NCBI GenBank assembly: GCA_002255925.1
Contig: NKIH01000001.1
Span: 310,001-374,000, forward strand
Length of the DNA stretch: 64,000 nucleotides
From: Burkholderiales bacterium PBB6
GTDB lineage: Bacteria > Pseudomonadota > Gammaproteobacteria > Burkholderiales > Burkholderiaceae_C
Direction of reading: 5' to 3'
Part shown: one piece after another, positions 19,836-27,549 of the stretch
Layout: each line of letters starts with the position of its first letter
Position numbering within the stretch: the first letter of the stretch is position 1
Made by a program: the position numbers and the translations under genes
The notes under the pieces: model-generated
Database searches by the model: none
What the model saw: the letters and a program-made list of their open reading frames with translations, nothing else
What the model was told of the DNA's origin: nothing

Positions 19836-19919
19836 GAGCAAAACTCCAGCTGTTGAATTCAGGGGCAAAACGAGCGTGGGCCCAACGACGGTCCGAATCA
19901 CGCGATGTGCCTGTCTCTA

Positions 19920-19935
19920 CGCGAGAGGCGTGCCA
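19920..19935 (-). promoter_or_regulatory. Sigma-54-like promoter of pilin copy 3
   Basis: The minus strand reads TGGCACGCCTCTCGCG: a perfect -24 TGGCAC, ten bases between GG and GC, and a -12 element with one deviation (TCGC for TTGC). The predicted leader is about 74 bases, almost the same as for copy 2, and the same TTGC-to-TCGC change occurs in both promoters. Confidence 0.72.
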
Positions 19936-20062
19936 GCTCAATTTGCGCAAGAAATCACGAATTTGAGGTGAGGTGTTCTTGCGATCTGACAAAAAACGTC
20001 ACTATCCCGCTTTGCACATCACCCCGGTGACATTCCGGGCCCAGCCACACTGACCAAAAGGG

Positions 20063-20848
20063 TCAGTCGATCAGAAATCGCTGCCCGGCGCGCAGCGCGT
20101 GCAACACCGTGTCGGGCAGGCGCTTCGCCAGGTCAGAGCGAACAGCGGTCATGTCGCCGGGCTTCACATGCGTCAGCTGCACATGCACACCCGGCGGCAG
20201 GTGCCGCAATTCGTTGGCCAGCGTTGAAGGGCAGTGATGCAGGCTGGCTCCCGCCAGCGCATGTTCTGATTCCGGAAACGCCACTTCAATGGTCAGGTGG
20301 CTCAAGGGCCGGCCGCGCAGGCATTCCCAGAGCATGGGGTTCGGCCCGGTGTCGCCGGTGTACACCCACCAGCCGCGCAGGCCTTCCACAGCTGTGCCAA
20401 TGGCCGGCACGCTGTGCAGGGCGGGCAGCACTTCCAGTTTGCGCTGTTGCTGGCCCAGGGTGAGCACGTCGCCCAGACGCACAGGCACCAGTTCCAGCAC
20501 CGGCGCGTCCGGCTGCGGCAACTTGGTGAAGTCGGGCCACAGCTGGTCGTTGAAGAGATGGCGGCGCAGCACATCGAGCGTGGCCTCCAGGGCCAGCACG
20601 CGAATCGGCGGGCGGCCGCGGCGGCGGCGCATCACGCTGTCGGCCAGCAGGGGAATGCCCAGCACATGGTCGAGGTGCGAATGACTGAGCACGATGTGAT
20701 CGATCTGGCTCATCTCTTCCAGCGTCAGGTCACCCACGCCCGTGCCTGCATCGATCAGGATGTCGTTGTCGAGCAGGAAGGCGGTGGTGCGGTTGCCCTT
20801 GGCAATGGAGCCAGAGCAGCCCAGGACGCGGACGGAGGGAGCGATCAT
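20063..20848 (-). CDS. Metallo-beta-lactamase-fold protein, class II cyclic-nucleotide phosphodiesterase-like
   Basis: A 261-residue cytoplasmic hydrolase. The zinc motif is SHSHLDHVLGIPLL (residues about 55-68). Further metal ligands are likely in VYTGDTGPNP and the late LTHVKPGD segment. The overall pattern, starting RVLGCSGSIAKGNRTTAFLLDN, resembles PDEase_II 3',5'-cyclic-nucleotide phosphodiesterases. Its start overlaps the stop of a nucleotide cyclase by ATGA, which supports a role in degrading the cyclic nucleotide made by its neighbour. RNase Z-like or other beta-lactamase-fold activities remain possible. Confidence 0.8.
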   Translation of the reverse strand: MIAPSVRVLGCSGSIAKGNRTTAFLLDNDILIDAGTGVGDLTLEEMSQIDHIVLSHSHLDHVLGIPLLADSVMRRRRGRPPIRVLALEATLDVLRRHLFNDQLWPDFTKLPQPDAPVLELVPVRLGDVLTLGQQQRKLEVLPALHSVPAIGTAVEGLRGWWVYTGDTGPNPMLWECLRGRPLSHLTIEVAFPESEHALAGASLHHCPSTLANELRHLPPGVHVQLTHVKPGDMTAVRSDLAKRLPDTVLHALRAGQRFLID

Positions 20849-23067
20849 TCGGGAGCCGGCGGAGTGTCGAGTTGAGCGGTCAGGTTGGCTGCCAGCGAGG
20901 CCAGTGGCCCGGGAGTGTGGGGAGCAGCATCCAGCAATTCCCGCAGGGCCTGCAGGTGCGTCGCAGCGTCACTCGTATGTTGCTGCCGCTGCGCCTCAAG
21001 GGCAAGCGCCCAAAGTCGCAACTGTGCGTCGATTTTGGGCCGATTCGTGGCCCCTGCTTGCAGCGGTGTGAAGACGGTCACACTTTGATGGCGGCCCCGC
21101 ACCTGGCAGCGGTCAACCTCGGCCCAGGCCACGTCGGGCAGCGCCTCAGCACAAGCTTGCCGGGTGTCTTCGCTTACCAGCAGGTTGACGCCGGCCTGGC
21201 GCGTCATGGCTTCGAGCCGGGCCGCGATGTTCACGGCGTCGCCCACGGCCGTGTAGCTGCGACGCAGGCGCGAGCCGAGATCGCCCACACACACCACACC
21301 TGTGGCCATGCCGATGCCGTAATGCACGGTCGGGAGTTGCCGGCGCACCAGCTCTTTGTTCAGGGAGGCCACGGCGGTGGACAACTCCAGCGCCGCCATC
21401 ACCGCGCGCCGCGCGTGGTCGGGCTGGGCCAGCGGCGCGCCCCAGAAGGCCATCACCGCATCGCCGATGAACTTGTCGACCGTGCCTTCGTGTGCGTGAA
21501 CCACCTCGGTGACGCGGCTGAAATACAGGTTGAGCAGGTCGCGCAGGGCGTCCGGGCTGAGCTTTTCCGCCAGGCCGCTGAAGCCTTGCAGGTCACAGAA
21601 CAGCACGGTCAGCTCCCGGTTTTCTGCCGTGATCTGCGCGCTCGCGGGCAACATCGAGACCTCGCGTGCGCGCGCCGGCGGCAGGTACTGGTTGAACAGG
21701 TGCATCAGCGATCGCCGGCTGTGCCAGGCGTTCACGTAATTCACGCCCAGCAGCACCAGCAGCAGCACCAGGCCCAGTGCCAGGGCCGCGCCCAGCGGCA
21801 ATACCAGCCCGCCCGCGGTGAGCGCCAACACATTGCCGGCCACCATCGTCACGGTCAGCCCCACCATGGCGCCCACGGCCCAGGGCGCAGCCAGGGTCAG
21901 TGCGGCCCAGGTGGCCAGCCCGAGGCTGAGCACCATCAGGCAAACCTCATAGCCCGCGGCCCACGCCGGCCGCACGGCCAGGGTGCCGTCCAGCAGGCCC
22001 GCCAGCACATGCGCGTGGATCTCGACCCCGGGCATGGCCGGATGAACGGGCGTGGCGCGCAGGTCCGACATGCCCGTGGCCGAGCTGCCGATCAGCACGA
22101 GTTTGTTGGCCAGGCTGCGCTCGGGCAGCTGCCCCGTCAGCAAGGTGCTGGCGCTGATGTACCGGAAGCCACCGCCATCGCGCCCGCCGTGGCCTCGGTA
22201 GGGCACGTGCCAGGCCTGGTTTTCGTCCAGCGCCAAGGTGCGGGTGGCGCCGTCGGCCTGGGTCACGCGGAGACCGGTCAGCGCCCGCGCGCCGTGCGCA
22301 TCCGCGGCGGCGGTCATGAGCGCCTCGATGCGCGGGTGCCCGGTGGCCGAGCGCAGCATGGCCAGGCTGAGCGAGGGCAGCAGACGCCCATCCAGGCTGG
22401 CGACGGCCGGCACCTGGCGGATCAGGCTGTCAGCGTCCGGCACCACGTTGAAGAAGCCGGCGTCGGCAGATGCTTCACTCAGCGGGCCGACGTTGTTGAC
22501 ATGGGAGGTCCAGCGCGGCCCGGTGAGCGGGGGGCTGGGGGCCAGCGCTGGGGGCTGCGGGCCAATGGACTGCGCGCCGGGTTGTGCCGTCAGGTAGTAG
22601 CCCATCACCGCCGGGCGCCCCTGAAGCGCCTGTGCCAGCAGCCCGTCCTGATCGAGGCTCTGCTGCAGCCGGGCCGATAGCGCCTGGTCGCCCAGGCCTT
22701 GTTGCGCCAGTGCGCTGGACAGCGTGGCCCAGTGGCCGTCGTCGGGTTCCGGAAACACCACATCCAGCCCGACCACGGCGGCCTTCTGGCGTGCCGTCAG
22801 CTCGGTCACCAGCGCCGCCATGCGACCACGCGGCCAGGGCCAATGGCCGATGGCCTGGAGGCTGTGATCGTCGATGTCGACGATGACGATGTCCGGGTGG
22901 GGTTGCCCTTGGGCGGGCAGCAGGGCCTGGGTGCGCCAGTCGGCGGTGGCCAGTTCAAGCCGGGTCAGCGGCGCGATGGGCGAGACGGCGGCATGCCAGC
23001 AGCCCAACCCCGCCAGGAGGCCGGTGGCCAGCCAAGCCACCAAACGCGCAGGGCCGCGGGTGTGCAC
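20845..23067 (-). CDS. CHASE2-domain adenylate/guanylate cyclase
   Basis: A 740-residue membrane sensor. An N-terminal helix is followed by a periplasmic CHASE2 domain (about 35-350; markers DIVIVDIDDHSLQAIGHWPWPR and LANKLVLIGSSATGMSDL), then three transmembrane helices (about 360-440) and a class III cyclase domain (about 480-680). The cyclase has both metal aspartates (FCDLQGFS, KFIGDAVMAFWG), a lysine in the purine-specifying position and the transition-state Asn/Arg in GDAVNIAARLE, so it looks active. cAMP is more likely than cGMP, but not certain. It starts at GTG, 25 bases after the FHA gene, and is coupled to the phosphodiesterase. Confidence 0.9.
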   Translation of the reverse strand: MHTRGPARLVAWLATGLLAGLGCWHAAVSPIAPLTRLELATADWRTQALLPAQGQPHPDIVIVDIDDHSLQAIGHWPWPRGRMAALVTELTARQKAAVVGLDVVFPEPDDGHWATLSSALAQQGLGDQALSARLQQSLDQDGLLAQALQGRPAVMGYYLTAQPGAQSIGPQPPALAPSPPLTGPRWTSHVNNVGPLSEASADAGFFNVVPDADSLIRQVPAVASLDGRLLPSLSLAMLRSATGHPRIEALMTAAADAHGARALTGLRVTQADGATRTLALDENQAWHVPYRGHGGRDGGGFRYISASTLLTGQLPERSLANKLVLIGSSATGMSDLRATPVHPAMPGVEIHAHVLAGLLDGTLAVRPAWAAGYEVCLMVLSLGLATWAALTLAAPWAVGAMVGLTVTMVAGNVLALTAGGLVLPLGAALALGLVLLLVLLGVNYVNAWHSRRSLMHLFNQYLPPARAREVSMLPASAQITAENRELTVLFCDLQGFSGLAEKLSPDALRDLLNLYFSRVTEVVHAHEGTVDKFIGDAVMAFWGAPLAQPDHARRAVMAALELSTAVASLNKELVRRQLPTVHYGIGMATGVVCVGDLGSRLRRSYTAVGDAVNIAARLEAMTRQAGVNLLVSEDTRQACAEALPDVAWAEVDRCQVRGRHQSVTVFTPLQAGATNRPKIDAQLRLWALALEAQRQQHTSDAATHLQALRELLDAAPHTPGPLASLAANLTAQLDTPPAPE

Positions 23068-23092
23068 GAGCGCCCCGCGCCTGATCGAGGGC

Positions 23093-23722
23093 TCAGCCCT
23101 GGATGAATTGCATCTGGGTGCCGGCCAGCTCGATGATGTCGCCGTTCTTCAGGGGCAGCACGTCTTCGCCGACGGTCGCACCGTTCACGCTGGGTCGGTG
23201 GTCGCCCTCGACGTGGGACAGCACATAGCCGGTCGGGCGCTTGGCGATCGAGGCCACTTGCGTGCCGGGCTTGCCGACGGTGGTCACGACCTTGGTCAGC
23301 AGCACTTCGCGGCCGGCGGCGCCGCCATTGAGCACCTTGATGGAGGCCGGCAGCGTGGAGACTGCTGGCTGTGGCGGCTGATGGGCCGCGATGGTGCCCG
23401 GGCGCAGCACCATGGTCTTTTCGTAGTCGGCGACTTCTTCGGTCAGGTACTTGATGCGGTACTTGCCGATCTCGACCGTGTCGTTGTGGGCCAGCAGTTG
23501 CTTCTTGATGGCCTTGCCGTTGATGTACGTGCCGTTGGTGCTGTTCAGATCTTCAATGAAGACGTCGTCGCCCACGGCCAGCAACACGGCGTGCTCGCCG
23601 CTGACGGCGAGGTTGTCGATGACGATGTCGTTATAAGGCCGCCGCCCAAGGGTGGTCCTGTCCTTGGAAATCTGGACATCCTTGATGACCACGTTGTCGA
23701 GTGAAACAACCAGCTTGCCCAT
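23093..23722 (-). CDS. FHA-domain protein with two forkhead-associated domains
   Basis: A 209-residue cytoplasmic phosphothreonine-binding protein. The first FHA domain (about 1-95) is canonical, with TLGRRPYNDIVI, SGEHAVL and DLNSTNGTYING. The second (about 125-205) keeps the fold pattern (NGATVGEDVLPLKNGDIIEL) but has lost the Arg and Ser/His phosphate-binding residues. ATG 23722 follows AGAGG and begins at the domain edge; upstream in-frame codons are not conserved-looking. It sits between a PP2C/kinase pair and a cyclase gene, so it probably reads phosphorylation by the neighbouring kinase. Confidence 0.9.
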   Translation of the reverse strand: MGKLVVSLDNVVIKDVQISKDRTTLGRRPYNDIVIDNLAVSGEHAVLLAVGDDVFIEDLNSTNGTYINGKAIKKQLLAHNDTVEIGKYRIKYLTEEVADYEKTMVLRPGTIAAHQPPQPAVSTLPASIKVLNGGAAGREVLLTKVVTTVGKPGTQVASIAKRPTGYVLSHVEGDHRPSVNGATVGEDVLPLKNGDIIELAGTQMQFIQG

Positions 23723-23794
23723 TTGAAACCTCTGTTTTTCTATCTTTGGCTTGGCCGCCAATGCCTGCCTCTGTGACCGAATGTCAGTGGCCAT

Positions 23795-24631
23795 TCATCG
23801 CTTGAAAGGCCACCAAATGCGGCTCGCAGGGGGCGTTCCTCCCTTTGCGCGTGCCAAGATCACTGCAATGTTATCGCGACCGCCTGCGGCGTTGGCGGCT
23901 TCTACAAGTGCTTGCGAAGCGCCAGACAAGGTGTCGTGCGCGCGCATCACCTGCGCAATGCCCGCGTCAGGAAGCATGTCTGACAGCCCATCCGAGCACA
24001 GCAGCAGGCAATCGCCCACCCGCATCTCGTGGGCGTGAACCTCCAGCACCACGTCGGGCTCAACCCCCACGGCGCGGGTCACCAGGTTGCGGTGCAGGGA
24101 ATACGCCGCTTCTTCAGGGGTGAGCACGCCAGCGTCAATCTGCTCCTGCAGCAGGGAGTGGTCGCGGGTGAGTTGCTCCAGGCGGCCGTCGCGCCAGCGG
24201 TAGGCGCGGGAGTCACCGATGTGCCCGATCCAGACCTGCTGGCCTTCGAACATGGCGAGCACGAGCGTGGTGCCCATGCCGGCATATTCAGGGTGCTGCT
24301 GTGCGGCTTCAAAAACGGCCAAGTTGGCGGATTGCGCTGCGGCAGACATGCCCTGGCGCAGCGTTGCTTCGGTGTGGCCAGTGCCTTGGTCGGAGCGCCA
24401 GCGAGCCAGTTGGTCGCGCACCCCGCGCACGGTCATGTCGCTGGCAATTTCGCCGGCGTTGTAGCCGCCCATGCCGTCAGCGAGCACGCACAGGCTGAGG
24501 GCTTCATCCACCAGCACGGCGTCTTCGTTGTTGCTGCGCGCTCGCCCGGTGTCGACAGCGCTTGAATACTCGATGTCGAAGGCTGGGAGCACGGTGGAAG
24601 TAGCAGGTGACGGCTTAGGACGATCTGGCAT
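23795..24631 (-). CDS. PP2C-type serine/threonine protein phosphatase
   Basis: About 278 residues, a stand-alone PPM/PP2C domain like Stp1. Metal-binding and catalytic motifs are all present: RSNNEDAVLVD, LADGMGGYNAGE, IGHIGDSRAYRW, LLCSDGLSDML and GGRDNIAVIL. There is no membrane segment. It should dephosphorylate the substrates of the kinase encoded just upstream, whose 3' end it overlaps. ATG 24631 (17-base overlap) or ATG 24655 (41-base overlap) could be the start; neither has a clear ribosome-binding site, as expected for a coupled gene. Confidence 0.92.
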   Translation of the reverse strand: MPDRPKPSPATSTVLPAFDIEYSSAVDTGRARSNNEDAVLVDEALSLCVLADGMGGYNAGEIASDMTVRGVRDQLARWRSDQGTGHTEATLRQGMSAAAQSANLAVFEAAQQHPEYAGMGTTLVLAMFEGQQVWIGHIGDSRAYRWRDGRLEQLTRDHSLLQEQIDAGVLTPEEAAYSLHRNLVTRAVGVEPDVVLEVHAHEMRVGDCLLLCSDGLSDMLPDAGIAQVMRAHDTLSGASQALVEAANAAGGRDNIAVILARAKGGTPPASRIWWPFKR

Positions 24632-25604
24632 TGTGGAGAGTTCTAGCGGGCTCATCGCGACGGGCGGGTTGGCACGCCGGGATCAGCAGTCGTAATTCAC
24701 GAGCCAGTTGCGCACCATCCACATGGCGGTCATTGGGTCGTTTGGCCATGGTGCGCTGCAAAACGTCACCGAGCAATGGGGGAAGATCAGGCCGAAGCCG
24801 CCCGAGCGGGGGGGGAGGGGCGGTCGCGATGGCCGACAGCAATTCCCCCATCGAACCATGAGGGAACGGCAAATCACCGGTCAGCAGCTGATGGAGCACC
24901 ACACCCAGAGCATACAAATCGCAGCGGCCATCAATCGCTCCGCCAGACAGCTGTTCCGGGGCCATATAAGCGGGCGTGCCAACGATCAGGCCGCTGCGGC
25001 TGCGTTGACCATCGGTCAGGTGCGCGCAGCCAAAGTCGGTGATCTTCACCGTGTCGGTCGCCTGGTTGAACATCAGGTTCGCTGGCTTCAGGTCCCGATG
25101 GACGACGCCCTGTGCGTGGGCGTGCACGAGGGCATCGGCCGCCCGGGCCATGATGGCCAGCACCAGATCGTCAGGCAGTCGCGTGGCTTTGGTGATGTGT
25201 GCCGTGAGATCAGTGCCGCTGACCCACTCCATGGCTATCCAGCCCAGTAGCGAGTCGCCGGCCTCGTCGATGCCGGCGGCATAGGTGCGAACGATGTCGG
25301 GGTGATTCAGGCGGGCAGCGGCTTCCGACTCACGCAGGAAGCGCTCACGCGTCAGTTCACTGCCTTGAAAACGCACGGTCTTGAGGGCCACGGGCAAGCC
25401 GGTTGCGTGGTCGCTGGCAAGGTGGAGTTCACCCATCGCGCTGGTAGCGACGGTGCGCACCAGCGCGAAGTTGCCGATCTTGCGTCCGGCCACCATGCTG
25501 AAACGTGGAGCGGGGGGCTGGGCGATATCTGGCGCGTCCCGGGCAGGCTGCCGCTTCGGCCATCGCAATGCCTGTTGCCAAAATCCGCTGCCAGTGGCGG
25601 CCAT
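24615..25604 (-). CDS. Cytosolic PknB-type serine/threonine protein kinase
   Basis: About 329 residues, a Hanks-type kinase domain without a transmembrane or PASTA region. Catalytic residues are present: Lys75 in VALKTV, HRDLKPAN at 169-176, DFG at 190-192 and APE at 215-217. The glycine-rich loop is unusual: VATSAMGE replaces the normal GxGxxGE, so two of three glycines are lost. ATG 25604 is chosen for its strong GGGAGGG upstream; GTG 25652 is the alternative. It is the first gene of a five-gene operon with PP2C, FHA, cyclase and phosphodiesterase. Confidence 0.9.
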   Translation of the reverse strand: MAATGSGFWQQALRWPKRQPARDAPDIAQPPAPRFSMVAGRKIGNFALVRTVATSAMGELHLASDHATGLPVALKTVRFQGSELTRERFLRESEAAARLNHPDIVRTYAAGIDEAGDSLLGWIAMEWVSGTDLTAHITKATRLPDDLVLAIMARAADALVHAHAQGVVHRDLKPANLMFNQATDTVKITDFGCAHLTDGQRSRSGLIVGTPAYMAPEQLSGGAIDGRCDLYALGVVLHQLLTGDLPFPHGSMGELLSAIATAPPPPLGRLRPDLPPLLGDVLQRTMAKRPNDRHVDGAQLARELRLLIPACQPARRDEPARTLHNARSS

Positions 25605-25709
25605 CTGCGTGGTCCCTCCCCCCGATTTGAACGGGAGAAAGGACGTTAACACAGCAAAACCGGCAGCCGGGTCACCCGAACAGGCGACCCCCCTGACACC
25701 AAGGCGAGG

Positions 25710-26399
25710 TCAAGCCTGGGCCGAATCAGCCGAGTTGGTGCGGCGGGCAGCCCACCAACCAGCAGCCAGCACGCCGGCAATCGCCACCACATACACGGCG
25801 ATGTTGCTGCCGGGCCAGGCGGCAAAGGTGTCGCGCATCCACGGCTCGCTGACGATCATCTTGGCAGCGGTGAAGGCAAGCACGCCGGCACCGATGTACA
25901 TGATCGACGGGAAGCGGTCCACCAGCTTGAGCACGATCGAGCTGCCCCAGACCACGATCGGCACGCTGATCAGCAGACCGATGATGACCAGATCAAAACT
26001 GCCGTGGGCGGCACCGGCCACACCCAGCACGTTGTCCACGCCCATCAAGGCGTCGGCAATCACGATGGTCTTCATGGCGCCGACGAAGGTGGTGGCGCCG
26101 CCGCCTTCGTGGCCTTCGCCCTGGTCAGGCACCAGCAGCTTGTAGGCGATCCAGACCAGACCCAGGCCACCGATCAGCATCAGGCCGGGGATCTTCAGCA
26201 GCCAGACGACCACGAGCGTCATCAGCGAGCGGACGACGATGGCGCCGACCGTGCCCCAGAGGATGGCCTTGCGTTGCAGGTGGGTCGGCAGGTTGCGTGC
26301 AGCCAGTGCAATGACGATGGCGTTGTCGCCGGCCAGCACGAGGTCGATCAGGATGATCGCCAGCAGGGCGGAGAACCAATCGGGGGAGAGAAATTCCAT
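25710..26399 (-). CDS. TerC-family membrane protein, riboswitch-controlled (likely Mn2+ exporter)
   Basis: A 229-residue inner-membrane protein with about seven helices. TerC signatures are LAGDNAIVIALAARNLP near the N-terminus and ADALMGVDNVLGVAGAA in the middle, with paired acidic residues inside membrane helices that probably bind metal. TerC proteins such as Alx and MeeF export manganese. The yybP-ykoY riboswitch in its long leader strongly supports manganese. ATG 26399 starts at the first helix; longer frames run into the riboswitch. The neighbour upstream is a second TerC gene. Confidence 0.92.
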   Translation of the reverse strand: MEFLSPDWFSALLAIILIDLVLAGDNAIVIALAARNLPTHLQRKAILWGTVGAIVVRSLMTLVVVWLLKIPGLMLIGGLGLVWIAYKLLVPDQGEGHEGGGATTFVGAMKTIVIADALMGVDNVLGVAGAAHGSFDLVIIGLLISVPIVVWGSSIVLKLVDRFPSIMYIGAGVLAFTAAKMIVSEPWMRDTFAAWPGSNIAVYVVAIAGVLAAGWWAARRTNSADSAQA

Positions 26400-26525
26400 G
26401 ACATGTTCCAGTGTTGGGTTTCGAGAGAATCGCTGCTCGATGCCTGGGGCTCTGTCACGAAGGAGAACATGGATGCGTTGCGCATCCTGTGCCTTCGAGT
26501 TGCAGAGCCTGGCCGGCCTCGCACA

Positions 26526-26655
26526 TCGAAGGTCTTGCTCGAACCGCGCTGATGCATGGTTCCGACGATCCGGGGCCGGTTTGCACGGGCCCGTATTGAC
26601 GAATCGACGATGACGCGTCGCCGCTGGCAACCCGTCGGGAGCTACTCCCCTTCAA
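26526..26655 (-). promoter_or_regulatory. yybP-ykoY (manganese) riboswitch upstream of terC
   Basis: Read on the minus strand, the leader contains the two conserved loops of this class: GGGGAGUAGC (26641-26650 region) and GCAAGACC (26531-26538 region). They are closed by P1, UUGAAGG with CCUUCGA. Between them lies a GC-rich multi-helix arm with CGUCAAUACGGGCC. The aptamer ends about 125 bases before the terC start codon. The P1 3' strand CCUUCGA can instead pair with a perfect UCGAAGG copy at 26492-26498, a plausible switch. Family knowledge says it senses Mn2+ and turns export genes on. Confidence 0.9.
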
Positions 26656-26672
26656 GTCTGAAGTGTAGCGTC

Positions 26673-26703
26673 AAAACAAGAAAGCCCCGCTGGGCGGGGC
26701 TTT
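26673..26703 (-). terminator. Rho-independent terminator after the second terC gene
   Basis: The stem AAAGCCCCGC pairs with GCGGGGCTTT, 10 bp with a three-base loop, at 26681-26703. On the minus strand it is followed by the T-rich run CTTGTTTTG. It separates the second terC gene (stop at 26728) from the riboswitch of the first one. Confidence 0.85.
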
Positions 26704-26727
26704 CAGAGCACGGGCGACCGTGATTTA

Positions 26728-27414
26728 TCAGGCGGAAGCCGCGTGCCGGCGCTTGAGCACCGTGCCCAGACCCACCACCAGGCCTGCGCCCAGAACACCC
26801 GCCAGGTTGATCAGCAGGTGCGACTGCGCGCCGAACTGGGCGTCGACCGCCGGGTCGGTCAGGACCATTTCACCGGCCAGGAAGCCCAGCAGTGCAGCGC
26901 CCAGCGTGATGATGATCGGGAAGCGCTCCATCACCTTGAGCAGCAGGGTCGAGCCGAAGATGATCAGCGGGATGCTGATGCCCAGGCCCACGACCAGCAG
27001 CACGGTGTCGCCCTTGGCGGCAGCGGCCACGGCCAGCACGTTGTCCAGGCTCATCACCAGGTCGGCGATCAGGATGGTGCGGATCGCGGTCATCAGGTTG
27101 CCCTGGCCGTTTTCGCCACCCACGTCACCTTCTTCGTCGTCTTCCAGCAGCAGCGTCACGCCGATGTAGACCAGCAGCACGCCGCCGATGATCTTCAGGA
27201 AGGGCAGGGTCAGCAGCTTGACGGCCAGGATGGTCAGGCCGATCCGCATCACGATGGCAGCGGCACTGCCGTAGAAGATGGCCTTCTTCTGTTGGTGCGC
27301 AGGCAGCGAGCGCGCAGCCAGGGCGATCACCACCGCGTTGTCCCCCGACAGCAGCACGTTGGCAAGGATGATCGAGCCGAGTGCGGCCCAGAACGCAGCC
27401 GATGCAATATCCAT
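26728..27414 (-). CDS. TerC-family membrane protein, second copy
   Basis: A 228-residue protein with about seven helices, paralogous to the adjacent gene. It has LLSGDNAVVIALAARSLP and ADLVMSLDNVLAVAAAA, so the metal-binding aspartates are kept. A cytoplasmic loop is very acidic (LLEDDEEGDVGGENG), unlike the first copy. No riboswitch precedes it: only about 30 bases lie between its start and the terminator of sucCD, so its promoter must overlap that hairpin or transcription reads through from sucCD. The function is probably metal ion export; the metal is not known. Confidence 0.88.
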   Translation of the reverse strand: MDIASAAFWAALGSIILANVLLSGDNAVVIALAARSLPAHQQKKAIFYGSAAAIVMRIGLTILAVKLLTLPFLKIIGGVLLVYIGVTLLLEDDEEGDVGGENGQGNLMTAIRTILIADLVMSLDNVLAVAAAAKGDTVLLVVGLGISIPLIIFGSTLLLKVMERFPIIITLGAALLGFLAGEMVLTDPAVDAQFGAQSHLLINLAGVLGAGLVVGLGTVLKRRHAASA

Positions 27415-27444
27415 GGCGCGGGTCTCCGAATAGGTCTTGGAATG

Positions 27445-27474
27445 GAAAAGGCCTGACGCATGAGCATCAGGCCT
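27445..27474 (-). terminator. Terminator after sucCD
   Basis: The palindromic stem AGGCCTGA / TCAGGCCT with a ten-base loop is followed on the minus strand by TTTTCC. It lies about 75 bases past the sucD stop and directly before the leader of the second terC gene. Confidence 0.72.
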
Positions 27475-27549
27475 CGGAGTTTAGGGGAGGCGGTATCGGG
27501 TGGCGTGCGTACTACTACGCAGCGACCCGGGCAGCCCCCTGACCGCTGA

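Noticed and set aside
20050-20066. Terminator from CTGACC-N5-GGTCAG at the end of the phosphodiesterase gene
   Set aside because: Short stem without a T-run on the minus strand; it also overlaps the stop codon.
27415-27545. A second manganese riboswitch before the second terC
   Set aside because: The loops GGGGAGUAGC and GCAAGACC are absent; the hairpin there has a T-run and fits the sucCD terminator.
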